64,000 bases of DNA from CAYLPJ01 sp964385465 (GTDB lineage Bacteria; Planctomycetota; Phycisphaerae; SM23-33), in contig CAYLPJ010000015.1 of assembly GCA_964385465.1 (NCBI GenBank), positions 1 to 64,000 on the forward strand. Direction: 5' to 3'. The position numbers and the translations under genes are program-made. Of this stretch, positions 58,859-64,000 are shown piece after piece; position 1 is the first letter of the stretch, and each line of letters opens with the position of its first letter. The notes under the pieces are model-generated. The model saw only the letters and a list, made by a program, of their open reading frames with translations, ran no database searches and was not told the origin of the DNA.

Positions 58859-61800
58859 TCAGTCGGCGTTGAGGTCGTAGGCCCTGAGCGTCTCGGTGCT
58901 GGTGGCCGTCTGGGCCGTGAACCCCTCTCCGGGGACGCTGGCGAAGACGCTGCGGAAGTTGGTGGTCTTGACCACGCCCCGCCCGGGAACGAGCCACTCG
59001 CTCCGCCGGGCGCTGAGCCCGAAGACGCCGTCGGTCCCGCCGTCGCTGGTCACGCGCCCGCCGAGGACGGTGAAGGTGGTATCGACCCTCAAAGCGAGGA
59101 ACGTCCCGGCCGGCGTGACGACCTGCTCGTAACGGGACACGTAGGACGTCCCCCGCGCCGAACCGGTGCAGGTGCCCTCGACCAGCCCGTCGTTGCCCTC
59201 GAACGCGAACGTGCCTGTGAAGTCGCCCTGGTCGACCACGCGGTCGCCGATGGCGATCTCCTCGGGCAGGTAGAGCATGGCCTCGTCGAAGGTCATGTCC
59301 ACGAACTCGGTGGGGCTGAAGCCGAACCGCTTGCCCGTGACGGTCACGTCGCCCTCGGCGGCGGTCTGCCAGCGAACCGTCAGGCTCTTCGTGCCGTCGC
59401 CGTGATCGGTCGTCTCGGTCACGTAGTCGTCGCCCGTGACGTCGGTGACGCTGGTCGTGTGGGTGTCCTCGCCGGAGGCCGCGCCGGCGCGGTACTGCGC
59501 GTCGTACTGCCACCACGCCCCGTTGCTGTTGTAGTAGCGAAGGGCGCCCTCGGTCGCGTAGTCGTCGTTGGCGTAGAGTCGCCCGTTGTCGAGGACGAAC
59601 CGGCTGCGGCCGCTCAGCACGGTCCCGCTGCCCGCAACCTGGAGATAGACCGGATCGCCCGGCACGTCGGGCGCGATGCCCAGGCCGGTGGCGGTGGCCC
59701 GGCCGATCTGGAGATCGCCCTGGATGTCCACCTTTCCGCCGAGGGTCCCGAAGATCAGCGAGCCGGCGTCGCCCTGGATGGTGACATCGGCGGTGGGCGT
59801 CCCCAGCGTGCCGGTGACGTACGCCGAGGTCAGCGCCTTGCGGAACGCGGGCACGTGGGCATTGTCCAGCACGGTCGGGGCGGCAAAATCGCCCGACACG
59901 CCCAGCCAGGCGTTGCCACGGACGTTCAGCGAGCCGACCCAGCCGGCATGGAACTGCCCGGCGAGGGCGTCGCCGTCGTCGCCGTCCACCCACCGCTGGA
60001 CGAACACCGTGTTGACGCCCCCCTCCGCAGTCAGGTCGCAGTCCAGCGCGCCGCCCATGGCGTAGAGCATGTTGATCGACACGCCCGTGCGGGCGTCGAA
60101 GCCCGTGGCCGTGATCGGCGTGGTGACGTTGCCGCGCGTCATGATCGTGCCGAAGCGATCCGCGCTCAACTGCGTCCCCGCCAGGTCGCCCGTGACGAAC
60201 AGCATGCTCACCAGGCTGTTGGGCGCGTCGAAGCTCCAGGTGTCGGCCGTCGAGCCGGCGCGGAAGCTGCGGACGCCCCCGGCGCCGGCGGCGGTCAGGT
60301 CCCAGTCGCCGTCGACCTCGCCGGCGATGAACGCGCTGAGCAGGCTGTCGCCCGTCCGCCCGGCGCCGGTAAGGGTCACGTCGGCGTGGAAATCCCCGTC
60401 CAGGCCCGCCAGGCGGTTGCCGCCGATCCGCAGCGAGTTGATCCACTCGGCCGAGAGGCTCCCGGCGTCTGTGTCGCCGTCGGCGCCGTCCACCCACTCG
60501 GTGGCGAAGAGCGTCCCGAGCCCGCCGGCGACGTTCAGCGCGATGTCCCGGATCGAGCCGCAGTACAGCATCCCGATGCCCTGGCCCGTACGGGCGTTGG
60601 CCTCGGCGGTGACGATGTTCGCCGACAGGTCCCCGCGCGTCATGATCGTGCCGAAGTTCTTCGCCGACAGCAGCGCCGCGGCAAGGTCGGCCGTGACGTA
60701 GAGCATCGTCATCACGCTGTTGGGCGCGTCGAAGCTCCACGTCGCCGCCGTCGAGCCGGCGCGGAAGCTGCGGACGCCCCCGGCGCCGGCGGCGGTCAGG
60801 TCCCAGTCGCCGTCGACCTCGCCGGCGATGAACGCGCTGAGCAGGCTGTCGCCCGTCCGCCCGGCGCCGGTAAGGGTCACGTCGGCGTGGAAATCCCCGT
60901 CCAGGCCCGCCAGGCGGTTGCCGCCGATCCGCAGCGAGTTGATCCACTCGGCCGAGAGGCTCCCGGCGTCTGTGTCGCCGTCGGCGCCGTCCACCCACTC
61001 GGTGGCGAAGAGCGTCCCGAGCCCGCCGGCGACGTTCAGCGCGATGTCCCGGATCGAGCCGCAGTACAGCATCCCGATGCCCTGGCCCGTACGGGCGTTG
61101 GCCTCGGCGGTGACGATGTTCGCCGACAGGTCCCCGCGCGTCATGATCGTGCCGAAGTTCTTCGCCGACAGCAGCGCCGCGGCAAGGTCGGCCGTGACGT
61201 AGAGCATCGTCATCACGCTGTTGGGCGCGTCGAAGCTCCACGTCGCCGCCGTCGAGCCGGCGCGGAAGTTGCGGACGTTTCCAACGTTGGCACCGCTCAG
61301 GTCCCACGTGCCGTCCACCTCCCCGGTGACGTTCGCGCTGGCGATGCTCGTGCCCGTGCGGTCGGCTCCAGAGAGGGTGACGTCTGCGGCGAAATCCCCG
61401 GCCGCCCCGGCCCGGATATTGCCGCGAACGTTGAGCATGCCCAGGTACGGCGTCGCGATCGTCCCGGCGCTGCTGTCCACGTCGTCTCCGTCGATCCACC
61501 GCGAGACCGTCAGGCTGCGGATCGGCAGGAAGTGGGTGTTCAGGTTGGTGTCCTGGACGAGGTCCAGCGTGATCGTCACGGTGCTCAGGCCGACGTCGCC
61601 CTCGGCCACGCCGCCGGCGAGGTCGATGGTGTGGTCGTCGGCCACGTCGTCCAGTATCAACATGCCGATGAGCCCGTCGGCTACGAAATCGCCGAGCAGG
61701 TCGGTCGTGCGGGCGTTGAAGCCGAAGAGGTCGTCGTAGAGGTGCACGTCGGTGATGGCCGCGTCCCCGCCCCGGCTGAGCACGGTCACCGACGACCACC

Positions 61801-64000
61801 GGCTGGTGGCGAAGATGTCCAGTCGTTCGATGACGCCGGCGTCCACCGTATCCAGCCAGACCCTCCCGGCGGCGCCGGGAACCATGACGGTGACAGTCAC
61901 CCCGTCGCGGTCGAAGGACCGGCGCCCGTCGATTCGGATGCTGTCGACGAGGTCCGTGCCGTCCAGCAGGGCCACGCCGCCGACGCCGAAGGGCATGGCG
62001 AGCCGGCCGTTGGCAATGGATGCCCCGCCGCCCCAGCTCGGCCCCTGGAAGGTGCTTCGCTGGAGGATGGCCGACGGGTCCCAGACGTCCCACAACGTGA
62101 ACCCGTCCTCGGCGCCGACCACCGCGAGGTTGCCGCTGACCAGCAGGCGCGTCCAGGCCATGCTCGTCACGTCGCCCTCGTAGTCGATCAGCGTCGGGTT
62201 GGCCGGGTTGCTGACGTCGACTACCAGCAGACCGACATACTCGTCGAGTACATAGGCGCTGTCGTCCTGGACCTGGATATCCCAGGGCCGGCCCGTGGTG
62301 TTGAACCCGGCGTAGAAGCCCAGGTCGGACGGGTCGGCGGGGTCGAGGGTATAGAAGTAGCCTCCGGCATCGACGAGGTAGACGATGTCGTCATCGATCT
62401 CGACGGCGACGGCGTACTGGATCTCGTGGTACTGCGGGTCGCCGGCGGCGTCGTCGCCGAGGTAGATGCGGTCGAGGGTATCCAGCGGGCCGGCGATGGC
62501 GTCGACGTTCGAGATGTCGTAGGTCTGGAGCCCGGCGGTGAAGTCGGCCTGGTAGAGCACGTCGCCGGCGATATCGATGCGCACGGTCGCATCGCCGCTG
62601 GCGAGCTGGTCGATCTCCTCGATGCTCGACGGATCGGTGACGTCCAGGACGAGCACGCCGGCGGTCAGGTCGGCGACGAACGCCACCGTCGCCGGCGAGC
62701 CGGACCGCGTGGTCTCGTAGATGACCACGTCCCACGCCTCGTCGCCGACGCTCTGGCTGCCCAGCAGGACCGGTGCGTCGGGGGTGGACACATCGAAGAT
62801 CTGCAACCCCCGGTTGCCGTTGGCCACGTAGAGGATGTCGCCGACCTGGGTCGTCGAGAGCGTCTGGGCCGAGCCGGAAGGCTGAACCACGCCGAGCGCG
62901 GGGGCCTCGTAGTCTTCGGCGGAGATCACGTCGAAGACGCCCCGCGACGGCGTGCGGTCGTCGAAGCCGTCCTCGGCCGCCAGGACCGTCACCGAGAACA
63001 GGCCCGTGTAGTCGGCCGGAACGTCGACGGTGACTTCGTGCGTGGCCGGGTCGATCGAGGCGGTGATGGCGTCGTCGTTGGTCTGCACGCCGACGGCGAG
63101 GCTCCGCGGGCCGTCGTCGGTGATGGTCGGCGTGAAGGTCAGCGTCTGGCCCGGCGTAGCGGTCAGGTGGTTGACCACGTCGATCTGCGGCTCCTCGCCG
63201 GCGGCGGAGACGTTGATGATCACGCTGCGGGGGGTGAGGTTGTCGTAGCCGGCCTCCTTGGCGTAGAGCTTGACGGCGAACTCGCTGGTGGCGAAGTCGG
63301 CGGGGATGTCCAGCGTAATGGTGTTCGTCCCGTCGTCCCACTGCACGACCGAGCCGAGCAGGGCGGAGTCCTGGACCTCGATCCACACGTCGGTGTCGAG
63401 GCCCTGGTCGTCGGTCACCGTGGCGGTGATGGTGTCCGACGCGCCGGGAAAGACCGTCACGGACGTGGCGGGCACGTCGATGGTCGGACGGTCGCCGAGC
63501 TCGTCGTCGGCGGTAATGGTGATGGTCTTCTGGACGGTGCTTCCGTCGGTGTCGGTCAGCGTGATGTCCACGTCCACGCTGCCGGAGAAGCCGGCCTCGG
63601 CGGTGAACGTCAGCGCGCCGTCCTGCGGGGCAGCGACCTCCTCGATGTCGGCGTACTCGAAGTACACCATGTCCAGCGGGCGGTTGCTGGCGTTTGTCGG
63701 CGTCAGCGTCAGCTCCTCCAGCACGTCCCAGCCGCTGATGATCTGCCCGAAGATCATGTGGTCGCCGTTCAGCCAGGTCGTCGGCACCTCGGTGATGAAG
63801 AACTGCGAGTTGTTCGTGTCCGGCCCGCTGTTGGCCATCGCCAGGGCCCCGCGCCCGCGGAAGGTCAGGCGGTCGTCGAACGTGTCGGGGAAGGTGCCCA
63901 TCGGGCTGCCCCCCGTGCCGTCCCCGTTGACCGGGTCGCCGGTCTGGATCATGAACTGGTCGATGATCCGGTGGACCGGCACGTGGGTGTAGAAGGGATC
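58859..64000 (-). CDS. Giant secreted protein with cyclophilin, Ig-like and propeller domains (5' end outside window)
   Basis: Partial gene: 1713 residues are visible and the N-terminus lies beyond the right edge. It opens with the last two thirds of a cyclophilin-type peptidyl-prolyl isomerase (RIIDQFMIQTGDPVNGDG, NSQFFITEVPTTWLNGDH, FGQIISGWDVLEEL). Ig-like or cadherin-like repeats follow (VDVDITLTDTDGSTVQKT), then an LVIVD-type propeller (LQIFDVSTPDAPVLLGSQ, LVVDVSNPANPTLIDYEG), and then repeated beta-rich units of about 167 residues, two of them identical. The last 300 residues hold a separate beta domain. Probably surface-exposed. Confidence 0.85.
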   Translation of the reverse strand, partial: DPFYTHVPVHRIIDQFMIQTGDPVNGDGTGGSPMGTFPDTFDDRLTFRGRGALAMANSGPDTNNSQFFITEVPTTWLNGDHMIFGQIISGWDVLEELTLTPTNASNRPLDMVYFEYADIEEVAAPQDGALTFTAEAGFSGSVDVDITLTDTDGSTVQKTITITADDELGDRPTIDVPATSVTVFPGASDTITATVTDDQGLDTDVWIEVQDSALLGSVVQWDDGTNTITLDIPADFATSEFAVKLYAKEAGYDNLTPRSVIINVSAAGEEPQIDVVNHLTATPGQTLTFTPTITDDGPRSLAVGVQTNDDAITASIDPATHEVTVDVPADYTGLFSVTVLAAEDGFDDRTPSRGVFDVISAEDYEAPALGVVQPSGSAQTLSTTQVGDILYVANGNRGLQIFDVSTPDAPVLLGSQSVGDEAWDVVIYETTRSGSPATVAFVADLTAGVLVLDVTDPSSIEEIDQLASGDATVRIDIAGDVLYQADFTAGLQTYDISNVDAIAGPLDTLDRIYLGDDAAGDPQYHEIQYAVAVEIDDDIVYLVDAGGYFYTLDPADPSDLGFYAGFNTTGRPWDIQVQDDSAYVLDEYVGLLVVDVSNPANPTLIDYEGDVTSMAWTRLLVSGNLAVVGAEDGFTLWDVWDPSAILQRSTFQGPSWGGGASIANGRLAMPFGVGGVALLDGTDLVDSIRIDGRRSFDRDGVTVTVMVPGAAGRVWLDTVDAGVIERLDIFATSRWSSVTVLSRGGDAAITDVHLYDDLFGFNARTTDLLGDFVADGLIGMLILDDVADDHTIDLAGGVAEGDVGLSTVTITLDLVQDTNLNTHFLPIRSLTVSRWIDGDDVDSSAGTIATPYLGMLNVRGNIRAGAAGDFAADVTLSGADRTGTSIASANVTGEVDGTWDLSGANVGNVRNFRAGSTAATWSFDAPNSVMTMLYVTADLAAALLSAKNFGTIMTRGDLSANIVTAEANARTGQGIGMLYCGSIRDIALNVAGGLGTLFATEWVDGADGDTDAGSLSAEWINSLRIGGNRLAGLDGDFHADVTLTGAGRTGDSLLSAFIAGEVDGDWDLTAAGAGGVRSFRAGSTAATWSFDAPNSVMTMLYVTADLAAALLSAKNFGTIMTRGDLSANIVTAEANARTGQGIGMLYCGSIRDIALNVAGGLGTLFATEWVDGADGDTDAGSLSAEWINSLRIGGNRLAGLDGDFHADVTLTGAGRTGDSLLSAFIAGEVDGDWDLTAAGAGGVRSFRAGSTADTWSFDAPNSLVSMLFVTGDLAGTQLSADRFGTIMTRGNVTTPITATGFDARTGVSINMLYAMGGALDCDLTAEGGVNTVFVQRWVDGDDGDALAGQFHAGWVGSLNVRGNAWLGVSGDFAAPTVLDNAHVPAFRKALTSAYVTGTLGTPTADVTIQGDAGSLIFGTLGGKVDIQGDLQIGRATATGLGIAPDVPGDPVYLQVAGSGTVLSGRSRFVLDNGRLYANDDYATEGALRYYNSNGAWWQYDAQYRAGAASGEDTHTTSVTDVTGDDYVTETTDHGDGTKSLTVRWQTAAEGDVTVTGKRFGFSPTEFVDMTFDEAMLYLPEEIAIGDRVVDQGDFTGTFAFEGNDGLVEGTCTGSARGTSYVSRYEQVVTPAGTFLALRVDTTFTVLGGRVTSDGGTDGVFGLSARRSEWLVPGRGVVKTTNFRSVFASVPGEGFTAQTATSTETLRAYDLNAD
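60246..61268. repeat. Perfect 501-bp tandem duplication inside the giant gene
   Basis: Bases 60246-60746 and 60747-61247 are identical by eye, and the identity runs on for 21 bases into a third, diverged unit. The unit is exactly 167 codons, so the frame is kept. Neighbouring units of the same protein are far more diverged, which means the duplication is recent (or an assembly artefact). Confidence 0.85.

Noticed and set aside
60246..61268. Could the tandem repeat be a CRISPR array?
   Set aside because: The unit is 501 bp, continuous, in frame and coding; there are no short repeats with unique spacers.
58629..62093. Long minus-strand frame with RRR/HRR-rich translation
   Set aside because: Out-of-frame reading of the giant cyclophilin-fusion gene; it also runs into rpsA.

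Overview
The window is about 70% G+C and has the marks of a planctomycete, most likely a Phycisphaerae-type genome (inference). The evidence is several secreted PQQ/NHL-type beta-propeller proteins, a trypsin-like protein carrying both a dockerin and a PEP-CTERM tail, FG-GAP (VCBS) proteins, Exb-type motor genes next to a VWA gene, and an McsA-McsB pair. There are 39 protein genes (the last one cut by the right edge) and one tRNA. No CRISPR array, insertion sequence or rRNA was seen. Because of the high G+C, many long open frames lie antisense to real genes; these are left out.

Layout. 148-7313 (-): an overlapping pair of giant secreted beta-propeller proteins with carbohydrate-binding-like modules. 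7369-7442 (-): tRNA-Arg(UCG) with a clear promoter. 7716-9710 (+): a phasin-like protein and a UbiB-family kinase. 9718-15192 (-): a secreted beta-helix protein, a YprB-type RNase H-fold nuclease, a zinc alcohol dehydrogenase and an aldo/keto reductase. 15419-19788 (+): an AT-rich promoter island, a trypsin-like/dockerin/PEP-CTERM protein, an enolase-superfamily epimerase and a PQQ propeller.

19810-31325: a membrane system of three SPFH (HflK/HflC-like) proteins, an ABC ATPase, a permease with a large external domain and an anchored helical protein in one overlapping operon, with a second permease divergent from it. 31331-38956: a P1B metal ATPase, an isochorismatase/ThuA fusion, mcsA-mcsB, a sugar isomerase and a HEAT-repeat protein. 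39053-41577: rimO, pgsA and pgpA. 41582-47713: two PQQ propellers, one with a methyltransferase-like N-terminus, and an FG-GAP protein.

47889-57110: a long, partly overlapping operon of VWA protein, ExbB, ExbD, ExbD, TPR protein, J-like membrane protein and exported DnaJ-type zinc finger. Its first protein has a TonB-like SxxxH motif in its membrane anchor, so it may be a proton-driven device that moves a VWA domain outside the membrane. 57236-58762: rpsA with five S1 domains. 58859-64000 (-): the 3' part of a giant secreted cyclophilin/Ig/propeller protein that contains a perfect 501-bp tandem duplication.

Regulation. Several sigma70-type promoters are legible. Some (rimO, the epimerase) place the -10 six bases before the ATG, which suggests leaderless mRNAs. 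Operons are tightly packed with ATGA or GTGA stop/start overlaps.
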